Source of the DNA: JBIKIW01 sp044361365
GTDB taxonomy: Bacteria; Patescibacteriota; JACMRA01
Assembly (NCBI GenBank): GCA_044361365.1
Contig: JBIKIW010000008.1
Location: 1-47,112 of the forward strand
Direction: 5' to 3'
DNA length: 47,112 nucleotides
The notes under the pieces were generated by a model, which worked only from the letters and a program-made list of their open reading frames with translations, was not told the origin of the DNA and did no database searches. Positions 7,744 to 15,942 of the stretch are shown here, one piece after another. The position numbers and the translations under genes are program-made. Position 1 is the stretch's first letter. Each line of letters begins with the position of its first letter.

Positions 7744-8430
7744 ATGAGTAAAAAAACAACCTTCATCGACCTATTTGCCGGAATTGGTGGCTTTCACTTT
7801 GCCTTAGATTCACTTGGTTTTGAGTGTGTGTTTGCTAGTGAAATTGATGAAAAAGCTAGAATAACCTACGAAGCCAATTTTAAAGATATTTCTCCCAAAC
7901 TTTTTGAAGGAATTGGGCTTCCACTTTTTAATAAAGACATCACCAAAATTGATCCAAAAAATATACCAGATCATGATATTTTATGTGGTGGTTTTCCTTG
8001 TCAGCCTTTTAGTATAGCAGGGCACCGTAAAGGTTTTGAGGACGTTGGTAGAGGTGATTTGATTTTTAATATTGTGGATATTATAAGAGTAAAACAACCC
8101 AGAGTAGTCTTTTTGGAAAATGTAAAAAATTTGTATTCCCACGACCAAGGTCAAACTTATCAGTACATTAAAGAATTAATCCAAAAACAAGGTTATTTTG
8201 TGAAGGAAAAGGTTTTGAATACTATGGAATATGGAAATTTACCCCAAAACAGAGAAAGATTGTATATTTTAGCTTTCAAAAATAAAGATGATTTTGATCA
8301 ATTTGAATTTCCAAAGCCTCAAAAACTTCAAACGACTTTAAGTTCAATTTTAGGAAAAAAAGCTGATGATAACTATTATTATAATGATAAACCACCCTTC
8401 GAAATAAAGAAAAACGAAGTTTATGTCTAA
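7744..8430 (+). CDS. DNA cytosine-5 methyltransferase, truncated after motif VIII
   Basis: The 228 residues contain the ordered m5C methyltransferase motifs: I (DLFAGIGGFHFAL, about 9-21), IV with the catalytic Cys (GGFPCQPFSIAG), VI (VVFLENVKNL) and VIII (QNRERLYIL). Complete enzymes continue for another 80-200 residues through a target-recognition domain and motifs IX and X. Here the frame stops at EIKKNEVYV, and no other frame downstream supplies them. Split enzymes such as M.AquI break at a similar place, but I find no second subunit in the operon. The stop overlaps the next ATG by 8 nt, so the junction looks settled rather than random. Confidence 0.85.
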   Translation: MSKKTTFIDLFAGIGGFHFALDSLGFECVFASEIDEKARITYEANFKDISPKLFEGIGLPLFNKDITKIDPKNIPDHDILCGGFPCQPFSIAGHRKGFEDVGRGDLIFNIVDIIRVKQPRVVFLENVKNLYSHDQGQTYQYIKELIQKQGYFVKEKVLNTMEYGNLPQNRERLYILAFKNKDDFDQFEFPKPQKLQTTLSSILGKKADDNYYYNDKPPFEIKKNEVYV

Positions 8431-9181
8431 TCAGCACGATAATTATGAGGTTCTAAATTTAATTGGTTACGGATTGGCTAAATTTGATACTTTTGCTCAA
8501 GTGTTTGGTTTTTCAACTAAAACTGCTTTTTATCAATATTGTGTAAAAATAGGTATCTCTGAAACTATTGGAGTGGTTAAAAACAGACAAGATTTGTTTG
8601 ATCATTTTTTTGATAATGGTAGAAAAGGTTGGTGGCAAAAAGGCGATGTTTATATTCATAGAAAAATCAAAATTGATGCTTTATTTGGCAATGAAAATGT
8701 GGAAAGCTATGTAAATATTGTAAAAATGTATTTGCAAACTAACTTTAGTGTAAAAGATTTTATTTTAAAAGTTAATCCCATTACTCAAACAAGGTTTAAA
8801 CAAATGCAAGAAACTGGACTTGAAGCGGAGTTATTTTTTATGAATAATTATCAGAAACTCAATGAATTTCAAAATGGAAAATTAGAAGATGCTAGGCTTT
8901 ATGGAGACGGTTATGATTTTCAAATTTCTGTGAATGAAAATTTTTATTTAGCTGAATTTAAAGGGATTAGGAGATCTAAGGGAAGGCTAAGAATAACCGA
9001 AAATGAGTTTAGAAAAGCTCAAGAATATAAAGATAATTATTTTTTATCTGTAATACTAAATTTAGATGAAATCCCTGCAATCAAAATTTTTGCAAATCCA
9101 CTTCAAACTTTAGATTTTAAAAAAGTAGAAAGGCAATCTAAAGCACAAGTTGAATATCATTTAACTGGAGATATATGTTAA
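8423..9181 (+). CDS. putative restriction nuclease, DUF3883-like PD-(D/E)XK domain
   Basis: The C-terminal half of this 252-residue protein (about 130-235) has the pattern of a DUF3883/NERD-type nuclease fold: GLEAELFFMNNY, then GDGYDFQISV with an Asp, then FYLAEFKGIR with the E-x-K signature, then a helix rich in charged residues. The N-terminal half shows no known motif and may recognise DNA. It starts inside the end of the methyltransferase gene and its own stop overlaps the next ATG, so the genes are translationally coupled. Restriction endonuclease is the natural reading from context, but the catalytic assignment is inference. Confidence 0.65.
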   Translation: MSNQHDNYEVLNLIGYGLAKFDTFAQVFGFSTKTAFYQYCVKIGISETIGVVKNRQDLFDHFFDNGRKGWWQKGDVYIHRKIKIDALFGNENVESYVNIVKMYLQTNFSVKDFILKVNPITQTRFKQMQETGLEAELFFMNNYQKLNEFQNGKLEDARLYGDGYDFQISVNENFYLAEFKGIRRSKGRLRITENEFRKAQEYKDNYFLSVILNLDEIPAIKIFANPLQTLDFKKVERQSKAQVEYHLTGDIC

Positions 9182-9471
9182 CTCAAGAGACTAAGAATCA
9201 TTTCATTAAATTCTTAAACCAGAAAGAGGAGTCATATGATAATAGTTTTAATTTTGATATTTTAAACTTCTTATGTTTAGAAAACAGCGTAGATAAAAAT
9301 GTTTATGATGACTTTTTTACAAGTTTTGAAAGACTCATAGAAATTGAAAAATGGATTGATCTAGTAAAAAGCAAAATTGTAATGCACGAACATGAAGATG
9401 AAATTGATAATATTATTTCTGAATATATAGATTTACAAACAAACAACAAAAAGTCTTTGTGTTTAAATTAA
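9175..9471 (+). CDS. unknown 98-residue acidic protein in the restriction-like operon
   Basis: This short, Asp/Glu/Asn-rich, mainly helical protein has no motif I recognise. It overlaps the nuclease gene by 7 nt at its start and the next gene by 13 nt at its end, so it belongs to the four-gene operon. Its position between a nuclease and a DNA-recognition domain suggests an adaptor or the remnant N-terminus of a larger restriction enzyme. It shows no HKD phospholipase-D motif, which a full NgoFVII-type enzyme would have upstream of the DNA-binding domain. Confidence 0.6.
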   Translation: MLTQETKNHFIKFLNQKEESYDNSFNFDILNFLCLENSVDKNVYDDFFTSFERLIEIEKWIDLVKSKIVMHEHEDEIDNIISEYIDLQTNNKKSLCLN

Positions 9472-9884
9472 AAAGTGGTCTCAACCAATGGAGTGCTGGT
9501 GGACGAAAAAGACACCCTGACGAAGCTTATATTCCAATCCCAAGTTGGATTCACACAGAATTTAAAGACTTTTTTCCACCTAGAGATCAACCTTTTAATC
9601 TTATTTTACCAAGTAAAAAAATAATTTCAGCTAAACTTTGTCAGGATAATAGCAAGGCTTTGATGAGTAATCCAAATCAAGATTTAGGTAAGTGGCTACT
9701 TAGAAAATTGTTAAAACTAAAAGAGTGGGAGCTTTTAACATATAAAAAACTTGAAGAGGTTGGCGTTGATTCAGTTGAAATAACTAAAATTGATAGTGAG
9801 AATTTTGAAATTGACTTCAAGAAATTAGGTAGTTTTGAAGAATTTGCAGAGAATAATTTAGAAAATCAGGTCAACAAGAATTAG
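9459..9884 (+). CDS. stand-alone NgoFVII-type DNA-binding domain
   Basis: The 141 residues resemble the C-terminal B3-like DNA-recognition domain of NgoFVII/BfiI-class restriction enzymes. Signature stretches are GLNQWSAGGRKRHPDEAYIP, a WIH motif, FFPPRDQPFNL and KALMSNPNQDLGKWLLRK. In known enzymes this domain follows a phospholipase-D-type nuclease domain in one chain. Here it is a separate protein with a GTG start inside the preceding gene. It could guide the nuclease at 8423 or be the surviving end of a broken enzyme. The overlapping start argues for expression as a separate protein. Confidence 0.75.
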   Translation: MFKLKSGLNQWSAGGRKRHPDEAYIPIPSWIHTEFKDFFPPRDQPFNLILPSKKIISAKLCQDNSKALMSNPNQDLGKWLLRKLLKLKEWELLTYKKLEEVGVDSVEITKIDSENFEIDFKKLGSFEEFAENNLENQVNKN

Positions 9885-9904
9885 CTTTTTGAGCTATCAG
9901 AGCC

Positions 9905-10294
9905 CTAACTAATCAGCATTTGGGTTGGGTAAAACTGATCAAACGAGGCAATTTTGGCTTTGTATTTTTGAGCAAGAGCCAGATTTGAGCAATCTACAGC
10001 GGAAATATTTTTTTTGGTGTGATTTTTAAATTCAACAAGGGTTTGTTCGTGAATTTTTTCATCAACTACGACTTTTAGAATATCTAAATTTTCAATTTGA
10101 GAGAGCATGTCTAAAGCCTCTTTTTGCCCAATTCTTCGTGAAATTAGAGTGATAAACTCATAGATTACTAAGTTGGAAATTATTAAATTGTAGTCTGAAA
10201 TTTTGGCAACCAACCTTTGGCAATTTTGGTGATGAGGATCATTTTCAACAAATAGTCCGTACAAAAAATCTGAATCCAAGAGTAAATTATCCAT
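9905..10294 (-). CDS. PIN-domain toxin (VapC-like)
   Basis: Starting at the ATG at 10294, this 129-residue protein has PIN ribonuclease landmarks: an N-terminal LLLDSDFLYGLF with the first acidic residue, VIYEFITLI with the Glu, and ISAVDCSNLALAQKY plus IASFDQFY with the C-terminal acidic residues. PIN toxins cut RNA and are neutralised by an upstream antitoxin. I chose this start over one 33 nt upstream because it begins directly at the PIN beta-strand and overlaps the antitoxin stop by 8 nt, a typical coupled arrangement. Its stop is 21 nt from the convergent restriction-like operon. Confidence 0.82.
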   Translation of the reverse strand: MDNLLLDSDFLYGLFVENDPHHQNCQRLVAKISDYNLIISNLVIYEFITLISRRIGQKEALDMLSQIENLDILKVVVDEKIHEQTLVEFKNHTKKNISAVDCSNLALAQKYKAKIASFDQFYPTQMLIS

Positions 10295-10526
10295 AAACGA
10301 TCTCATCAATTTTTTTGCTAATTTCATGTGGCTTTAAATCTTCAAATAAAGGTTTTTCAGCTTTAATAGTTTTTATTTTAGCTAAAGGATTTTTTTTAAC
10401 TTTTTTGACTAAGTAGTTTTGGCTAATTGTGCGAAGTAATTGGGAAAAATTAACATTCTCTCTCTTGGCTTGAAGCTTTAGCTCTAAGTAAAGGTCATCG
10501 GGGAAATAGGCTTGTAATTTGATCAT
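10287..10526 (-). CDS. antitoxin partner of the PIN toxin (RHH-type likely)
   Basis: The 79 residues begin MIKLQAYFPDDLYLELKLQA, followed by a helix NVNFSQLLRTISQNYL, the layout of a ribbon-helix-helix DNA-binding antitoxin. A C-terminal Lys/Pro-rich tail (about 50-79) would wrap the toxin. It directly precedes the PIN gene and overlaps it by 8 nt. A short palindrome-like stretch containing CTCTAGGAGTATAGAGTA lies just upstream of the start (about 10533-10551) and could be the autoregulatory operator. Confidence 0.75.
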   Translation of the reverse strand: MIKLQAYFPDDLYLELKLQAKRENVNFSQLLRTISQNYLVKKVKKNPLAKIKTIKAEKPLFEDLKPHEISKKIDEIVYG

Positions 10527-10586
10527 ATTTATACTCTAGGAGTATAGAGTACTTTTGTCAAAACTTTACTAACCATGTGTTTTTCC

Positions 10587-12188
10587 CTAGTACACCTCCT
10601 GACCCGCCTCGGCGTAATAATTGGTTAGGATTAAATTATCCAAAGTGTTGATTTTTATTTGAGTAAGATCGATTTTTTGCCCATTTTTGAGCCTAGGTTC
10701 CAAAATATCCGGTTCTAATGTGAAAATTTTGGAGATGGTGTTTTGGTTGATAAATTTGTTGTTTTTGAGAATGCGATTTACTAACTCATTTTGAAAAGTT
10801 TTAGCCAAATTAAATTCACCATTTTTAACAGCCAAATTAAACCCCCAAAGCCCAAAACTAGGTACATAAACACTGTAAGGTTGGGTTTGCGGAAAAACAG
10901 ATTTTAGAGTTTTATTGATCCCCCAAAAAGCTTTTGGAGTGGCGTAACTAGAAGTACTTTGAGTCACTAAAATACCATTTTGACCCAAAACCCGCTGGAT
11001 AAATTTAAAAAATTCCTGTGAATAAAGCTTTGAAACCACGGTTTCATCAGGGTCTGGGAAGTCATTAATGATCAAATCTAAACTTTCCTTTGGTTGCTCC
11101 TGAATCCAAGTCCAAGCGTCGGCGTTTAGAACTTTTACTTTAGGATTAGCCAAGCTATTGCCATTTAACCTTTTCAAAATATCCGTATTTTTAGCCAAAT
11201 CCGTAACACCTTTATCCAAATCGACCAAGTGAATTTCATCTATAGAATCTTCAAATTTTAGTAGCTCCCGCACCGCCAAACCATCACCTCCACCCAAAAC
11301 TGCGATTTTTAATTTTACCCCAGGTTTTTGCTCCAAAAGATTAACCATCGCCGGCATCACCAAACCTTCGTGGTAGCGATATTCATCGGTGGAGCTAAAC
11401 TGGATTCCGCCGTTTAAATACAGCCTTACATCTTCAGCTTTTTTGGTTAGAACAATTCGCTGATATTTGGTTTGAGCGGAATAAACAATTGGATCGCGGT
11501 ACAAATAGCTCTCCACAAAATTATAAATCTGACTGCTATAAATCACCCCAACAATCAAGCTAATCAGTACCAAACTAAGATAAATCGGATATTCAATTTT
11601 GGTTTTAATTTTTTCCCAAAACAGATAAATTGCAAGTACTGCCATGAGACAGTTTATAATCCCCACCAAAAAACTAAGCTGAACCAAGCCGAAATAAGGC
11701 AACAAAATTAGTGGAAAAAGTAATGAAGCTGCCAATCCACCAAGGTAATCAAAAGACAGCACATTAGATAATATTGATTTTAGCTTGGAATCTTCTTCTT
11801 TTTCTAAAATTCGTGTTAAAATGGGGATTTCTAGCCCAGACAAAAAACCTATCAGCAAAGTTAAACCAACTTTTACAATCTCAAAATAAGGTGAAAAAAC
11901 AAATGCTCCATACAATAAAATCGCACCAAAACCACCAACCAAAGCCAAAGTCGTTTCAGTTAATACAAATCTTTCCACCAAAACATTGTCCTCAACCCAC
12001 CTAGAGGCAAAAGCTCCCAGCCCAAGACCAGCCAAAAAAAGCCCTATTGCAAGTGAAAAAGCTAAAATGGAGTTGCCTGTAATGTTTGTAGATGCAGTTC
12101 CAATCAGCAATTCATAGGTTAATGAGCAGGTTGAAACAACAAAAATTTGGACTAATAATAGGCTAGTTTTGAATTTGGTATTGAACAT
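10587..12188 (-). CDS. membrane-anchored spermidine-synthase-like protein
   Basis: This 533-residue protein has two parts. Residues 1-225 hold about seven transmembrane helices. The C-terminal half is a polyamine aminopropyltransferase (SpeE) fold, with AVLGGGDGLAVRELLKF (about 294-310), the acidic HLVDLDKGVTDLAKN (about 320) and LDLIINDFPDPDE (about 375). The family transfers aminopropyl groups from decarboxylated SAM, but the membrane-fused versions may have other substrates. It follows the DUF350 gene by only 3 nt and belongs to a cluster with DUF4178-like and other membrane proteins. The SpeE/DUF350/DUF4178 association is seen in other bacteria. Its role is unsettled. Confidence 0.85.
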   Translation of the reverse strand: MFNTKFKTSLLLVQIFVVSTCSLTYELLIGTASTNITGNSILAFSLAIGLFLAGLGLGAFASRWVEDNVLVERFVLTETTLALVGGFGAILLYGAFVFSPYFEIVKVGLTLLIGFLSGLEIPILTRILEKEEDSKLKSILSNVLSFDYLGGLAASLLFPLILLPYFGLVQLSFLVGIINCLMAVLAIYLFWEKIKTKIEYPIYLSLVLISLIVGVIYSSQIYNFVESYLYRDPIVYSAQTKYQRIVLTKKAEDVRLYLNGGIQFSSTDEYRYHEGLVMPAMVNLLEQKPGVKLKIAVLGGGDGLAVRELLKFEDSIDEIHLVDLDKGVTDLAKNTDILKRLNGNSLANPKVKVLNADAWTWIQEQPKESLDLIINDFPDPDETVVSKLYSQEFFKFIQRVLGQNGILVTQSTSSYATPKAFWGINKTLKSVFPQTQPYSVYVPSFGLWGFNLAVKNGEFNLAKTFQNELVNRILKNNKFINQNTISKIFTLEPDILEPRLKNGQKIDLTQIKINTLDNLILTNYYAEAGQEVY

Positions 12189-12191
12189 AAA

Positions 12192-12488
12192 TTAAGGAGC
12201 TAAAATAACAGCAGCAATAATTATAGCAACTCCTAAAAGGAGCAGTCCTTTAAAAATAGCAGCCGCAACGTTTTTTCTTTCAAAAATTTCAGCTTCCACA
12301 TCTGCCGGTAAAATCCAATCTATAATTTTGTAGGCTAAAAATAGAACTGCTGTTCCGACCATAGAATAGGCGATTACGGAGATAAAGCTACCAACTGGTG
12401 AGCGAGCTTCAACAATATTAGATTGCTCTAGTAAAATTAGGGCAAAGCCGATTACGAAAGAGGCAAAAATGGTGAGAGTTTTGTACAT
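12192..12488 (-). CDS. DUF350 family membrane protein
   Basis: The 98 residues form three hydrophobic helices (about 5-25, 35-62 and 75-97) with a GSFISVIAYSMVGTAVLFLA segment, typical of the DUF350/UPF0719 family that E. coli YjfL represents. No enzymatic motif is present. It sits 3 nt upstream of the membrane SpeE-like gene and is surely co-transcribed with it. DUF350 proteins often occur next to spermidine-synthase-like and DUF4178 genes, as here, which suggests a shared membrane complex. Confidence 0.8.
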   Translation of the reverse strand: MYKTLTIFASFVIGFALILLEQSNIVEARSPVGSFISVIAYSMVGTAVLFLAYKIIDWILPADVEAEIFERKNVAAAIFKGLLLLGVAIIIAAVILAP

Positions 12489-12600
12489 AAAGAGTGTGTA
12501 AATTGTTAAAAATTATAACTAAATTTGGTTTAAATCGGACTAAAAAGTCTATATTTAAGGTTTTTTTGTTGGTTTTTTTGTTAGAATTTGTAGTTATTTA

Positions 12601-12646
12601 GTCGCCGTCAAATTGTGGTAGAGGCGATCCCCTGATCGCCATTTTT
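12601..12646. repeat. single repeat-island hairpin between two cluster genes
   Basis: GTCGCCGTCAAATTGTG is followed by a GTAGAGGCGATC...GATCGCCATTTTT hairpin with seven-base arms. It is the only repeat copy inside the SpeE/DUF350/DUF4178 cluster and splits it: the DUF4178-like gene ends at the hairpin and the DUF350 gene starts about 110 bp further along the minus strand. It may act as a partial terminator or mRNA processing site between the two halves. Confidence 0.65.
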
Positions 12647-13904
12647 ATTGTATAGTTTTTCTTTCTCCAGTAGCTCTGGGATTTTCTAGCCAAGCTTTTC
12701 TTTCAAGTATAATCTTATAAACCAAAGCACCAATTCCAGTCAAAATAACTATAATGATGGCAAAAATCCAACCCAGCCACATTACACTATCTTTAAAAAG
12801 TCTTATAGTTATGCTGATTTTGGGTGAATTATCAGGAATTTCGGTTTCATCCTCACTAGTAGTATCAAGGTTATTTTGATCAGAATTGCTTGATGTTATC
12901 GAGCTGGAACTAGAAGACGAGGAGCTTGTATTTGAGCCGACAACGCCGTAGTCGTTAACTTTTACCAGGAGTTTGAATTTTTCTTTTTTATCAGGGAAAA
13001 AATCGGTATTAAATTTTTGTTTATTCTCCCCAGAAGCGTTTGTAAATTCTTGAATACTGCTAGAAACAACCTCATCTTTTTGATTTAAAAGTGTTAAATT
13101 TAAGCTAATTCCCTGGTTTGAAGGTAGAGAAACTTCATTTTCTAAAGTGTAAATTTTGTTTATTTCTCGGATTTCGATATCTTCAAAGATTATTTCACTA
13201 TCTTTTGCTGTAGAAATTTCTTTTTTCTGGCTATAAATCTGCTTTGTTTGAGTAGCCAAAATAATAGCTACAGTTAAAATTAAACCCGCAACCACAAAAC
13301 AACCAATTCCAATATTTTTCCACAATTTAGCTGTTTCAAAAATCTTCCCAACCTCATGATTACCCAATCTCAAGCTGTCTTTAAAAATTTCAGTTAGTTT
13401 ATTGTTTGGAACCCAGATTGTCTCAAACCATTCCTCGTAGTTATCAGGAAATATGTCTATAGAATAGGATTTTTGACCGACTTTAAAATCCAAATATTCA
13501 AATTCTGCAAATTCTCGTGAGTCTTTTAAGGCTCTACCTTCAGCTTTGTTTAGTTTCCCCAAGCCGTATTCAACCAAAGATGTGTTGTATTTACCTCCCA
13601 AAAAACTTTGTACAGAAAATTCCTCAGCTTGCATCTCAATTTTTAGCTTATCAATTTCATCTTTCTCAAGCTGCCTACAATAATAAACCTCGTTGTCGCT
13701 AACTGCAAAATACCAGGTTTGCCCGTTGTTTGCCAAGCAGTAATATTCTACAGCTGGAAAAGTGCCTCCAACATCATCGTAGTTATTTGGGTTACCAACT
13801 TGTTTGATAGTATAATCAACTTGCCCATTCCCTAGGACTTCAAAGGGCATGTTTTCGTACTCACCTTTTGCTCCCACAAACAATACTTTTTGATACAATT
13901 GCAT
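12645..13904 (-). CDS. DUF4178-like protein with two membrane segments
   Basis: This 419-residue protein begins with a soluble beta-rich region (about 1-170) containing a VEYYCLANNGQTWYFAVSDN stretch and a later YNTSLVEYGLGKLNKAEGR, a pattern that fits a DUF4178 domain. One transmembrane helix lies at about 197-217. An extracytoplasmic beta-sandwich-like domain follows, then a Ser-rich linker (about 328-342) and a C-terminal transmembrane helix near 380-402. Membership in the DUF4178/DUF350/SpeE neighbourhood supports the assignment, and the extra C-terminal domain seems specific to this lineage. The stop codon falls at the edge of a repeat hairpin. Confidence 0.65.
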   Translation of the reverse strand: MQLYQKVLFVGAKGEYENMPFEVLGNGQVDYTIKQVGNPNNYDDVGGTFPAVEYYCLANNGQTWYFAVSDNEVYYCRQLEKDEIDKLKIEMQAEEFSVQSFLGGKYNTSLVEYGLGKLNKAEGRALKDSREFAEFEYLDFKVGQKSYSIDIFPDNYEEWFETIWVPNNKLTEIFKDSLRLGNHEVGKIFETAKLWKNIGIGCFVVAGLILTVAIILATQTKQIYSQKKEISTAKDSEIIFEDIEIREINKIYTLENEVSLPSNQGISLNLTLLNQKDEVVSSSIQEFTNASGENKQKFNTDFFPDKKEKFKLLVKVNDYGVVGSNTSSSSSSSSSITSSNSDQNNLDTTSEDETEIPDNSPKISITIRLFKDSVMWLGWIFAIIIVILTGIGALVYKIILERKAWLENPRATGERKTIQ

Positions 13905-13914
13905 AATAATAAAT

Positions 13915-14172
13915 TTACTTTCCGCCTCCGCCTCCAGTTCCGCTTCTACCTCCAGTTCCGCTACCTCCGCTGGTGCTTAGATATCTAAAATTCGACCTTG
14001 AGGTGTAGGGACATCTGCCGTACTGGTCTTTTTGAGAAGTTGTACAGGACTGAGTTTGACTGCTGGCAATTTTCGGGCTTTTGCTTAGTAATAATCCCGT
14101 ATTTGCAGTGACTAAAGGAGTGGCTGAAAGCATGCCTAGCGAGCTGAGGATTATGTAGGGTAAAATTTTCAT
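13915..14172 (-). CDS. small secreted protein with Gly-rich tail
   Basis: The 85 residues have a signal-peptide-like start (KILPYIILSSLGMLSATPLV), a short mature part with two cysteines (SCTTSQKDQYGRC) that could form a disulfide, and a low-complexity GGSGTGGRSGTGGGGGK end. It overlaps the preceding gene by 4 nt and precedes the DUF4178-like gene by 10 nt, so it is a cluster member. In related clusters a small secreted protein (DUF4247) often occupies this place. I cannot confirm that it belongs to that family. Confidence 0.6.
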   Translation of the reverse strand: MKILPYIILSSLGMLSATPLVTANTGLLLSKSPKIASSQTQSCTTSQKDQYGRCPYTSRSNFRYLSTSGGSGTGGRSGTGGGGGK

Positions 14173-14630
14173 AGGCTGTATTTGCTTTGAGTAATAACTA
14201 ATAAATCTAAATCTGGATAGGTGTGTAGAGTTTTAAAATTGATACTTTCAGCATTAATATCCCAAATAATAACCGTCCAACAATCTTTGTCAAACAAGTG
14301 CGAAAGAGAATTTGAGTGATCTAAAAAATCTTCAGTTACAGTTGAATTATACTTTTGAATTTCGATAGAATATTTTGGGCTATGTGTCCTGGAATCTTTT
14401 GTTAAAGGAATTTTTAGGGCAGATTTTAAAATCTCGTTTGGAATTTTACTTGCCAAAATTTCGGTTGAATTTCCACCCTCCCGTAAAATCTCGATCTGAT
14501 GAGAAAAACCGATAACTTTTAGATTAAAAATGGTTTCTCCTAGTCTTAATTCCTTTTGAGCAAAGATTTTTACCCAGTTTTGTAAGCTAGTATTTTCACC
14601 TTGATACCAATATAAATATTCGTTTGTCAT
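14169..14630 (-). CDS. unknown 153-residue protein, first gene of the SpeE-like cluster
   Basis: I place the start at the ATG at 14630 (MTNEYLYWYQGENTSLQNW) rather than the TTG 48 nt upstream. The protein looks soluble and alpha/beta, without membrane segments or familiar motifs. It overlaps the next gene by 4 nt. DUF2617 proteins of similar length accompany SpeE/DUF350/DUF4178 genes in other bacteria, so it might be a divergent member, but sequence evidence for that is lacking here. Confidence 0.55.
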   Translation of the reverse strand: MTNEYLYWYQGENTSLQNWVKIFAQKELRLGETIFNLKVIGFSHQIEILREGGNSTEILASKIPNEILKSALKIPLTKDSRTHSPKYSIEIQKYNSTVTEDFLDHSNSLSHLFDKDCWTVIIWDINAESINFKTLHTYPDLDLLVITQSKYSL

Positions 14631-14795
14631 AGTTTTTGATTTGATAGAAAGTGGATTTTTGTTTGGTTGTAACAACAAATAGTTTTTGGTTAAATATTTA
14701 ATAAAGTCAATTAATCTTTATTTTAAGGTATTTTTGGCAAGTTGCTTGGATCAATTTGGATAAATATCTTGAAACTAAAATTATTATTCAACAAA

Positions 14796-15485
14796 TTATC
14801 TTTCTAAAATATCTGTTACGGTTTTTTCTTTGCCATCACCTTTAACTTCAGCACTTTGGTTTGTGATAAGTTCAAACCCAGCTTTTTGTGAAGCAAAGAG
14901 TTCTCTCAGGTATCCATTAACCGTAACGTTCAAAAAGTTATCTTTCACCCTGGCAGGAAACGACTCAATTCCTTTCATTTTACAAACATAATTACTTCTC
15001 GGTATATGAAAATTGCTAGTAACAATATAGGCCGTTTTTATAGCAAAAATATTTTTGGCTCTCCAACAGGTGTCTAAGGTGTCTCTTCCTGCATAGTCTC
15101 TGATTATATAGTTATCTGGAATCCCTTTTTGAATGAGGTATTGGGCCATTACATCAGGTTCATTGTAATTCTCAAATCTGTTGTCGCCACTTACAAGAAT
15201 AGTTTTGATTTTATCAGCTCTCCAAAGTTCAATCGATTTATCCAGCCTGTCTGCAAGCACAGGGGAAGGTTTATCACCTCTTATACCAGCTCCAAATACA
15301 ATTGCGGTATCAAGTTTTTCGTCAGATTCATTTGCACTAAAACTTGTATCAACCGAAAAAATAGAAAAAGGTAAAATCGCCAAAACCAAACCAACAAAAG
15401 CAATTTTAATCAGGTTTAGAAAGGTTGTTTTCTTCAGTACTTTAGCATACAATTCTTTCAAACTGGTTATATTTATTTTTGTCAT
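14796..15485 (-). CDS. SanA/YdcF-like DUF218 protein
   Basis: From the ATG at 15485 the protein has 229 residues: one N-terminal transmembrane helix (about 25-45), then the DUF218 fold. Landmarks are AIVFGAGIRGDKPSPVLADR, KTILVSGDNRFENYNEPDVM, RDYAGRDTLDTCWRAK and VTSNFHIPRSNYVC. The DUF218 family includes E. coli SanA and YdcF, which affect envelope permeability and may act on nucleotide-like or lipid-linked substrates. A GTG 45 nt upstream is an alternative start, but its translation is less hydrophilic before the helix. It is transcribed in the same direction as the SpeE-like cluster, 120 bp upstream. Confidence 0.8.
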   Translation of the reverse strand: MTKINITSLKELYAKVLKKTTFLNLIKIAFVGLVLAILPFSIFSVDTSFSANESDEKLDTAIVFGAGIRGDKPSPVLADRLDKSIELWRADKIKTILVSGDNRFENYNEPDVMAQYLIQKGIPDNYIIRDYAGRDTLDTCWRAKNIFAIKTAYIVTSNFHIPRSNYVCKMKGIESFPARVKDNFLNVTVNGYLRELFASQKAGFELITNQSAEVKGDGKEKTVTDILER

Positions 15486-15656
15486 ATTTAAGATTAGTGG
15501 CTGAGTTGCAAATATTGTGATTATTTTCACTCTTTATATCTGATTTACGATTTGTTTAAGCAAGTCAACTTTTGATTTATAGAAAATTGGAGTTTTTGTT
15601 CAATCCGTTTCTGCCTATTTGCATCGATCAAAATTGTATGTAAAAACTTAATCTAT

Positions 15657-15935
15657 ATGCCGTACAGTTCACCTAAATTGTTTGAATTTATCCAAAAAAT
15701 TACTAGTTTTTATAACATCACTAATTTGATTAGAGTAAGGATAAAAGACAATCAAATGCTTCAAATAAAATATTTCGAACCAGATTTTAGCTACCGCGAT
15801 GAGCTACAAAATGATCTTGAAAAATACAAACCAGAAATACAAAAATTTACCGCCCAAACCATCGATTCAATTGTACTCCAAAATGCAGATTGTTGCCATG
15901 AAAAATGTGTGGGTTGTGTGAATTATTCTGGGTAG
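15657..15935 (+). CDS. unknown 92-residue protein with C-terminal Cys cluster
   Basis: The start is an ATG at 15657. The first 75 residues are mixed alpha/beta without a known motif. The end, DCCHEKCVGCVNYSG, holds four cysteines and a histidine within 11 residues, which suggests zinc or iron-sulfur binding. I do not recognise the family. It is a lone plus-strand gene between minus-strand neighbours and converges with the EI24-like gene 7 nt away. Confidence 0.55.
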   Translation: MPYSSPKLFEFIQKITSFYNITNLIRVRIKDNQMLQIKYFEPDFSYRDELQNDLEKYKPEIQKFTAQTIDSIVLQNADCCHEKCVGCVNYSG

Positions 15936-15942
15936 AATTAGC

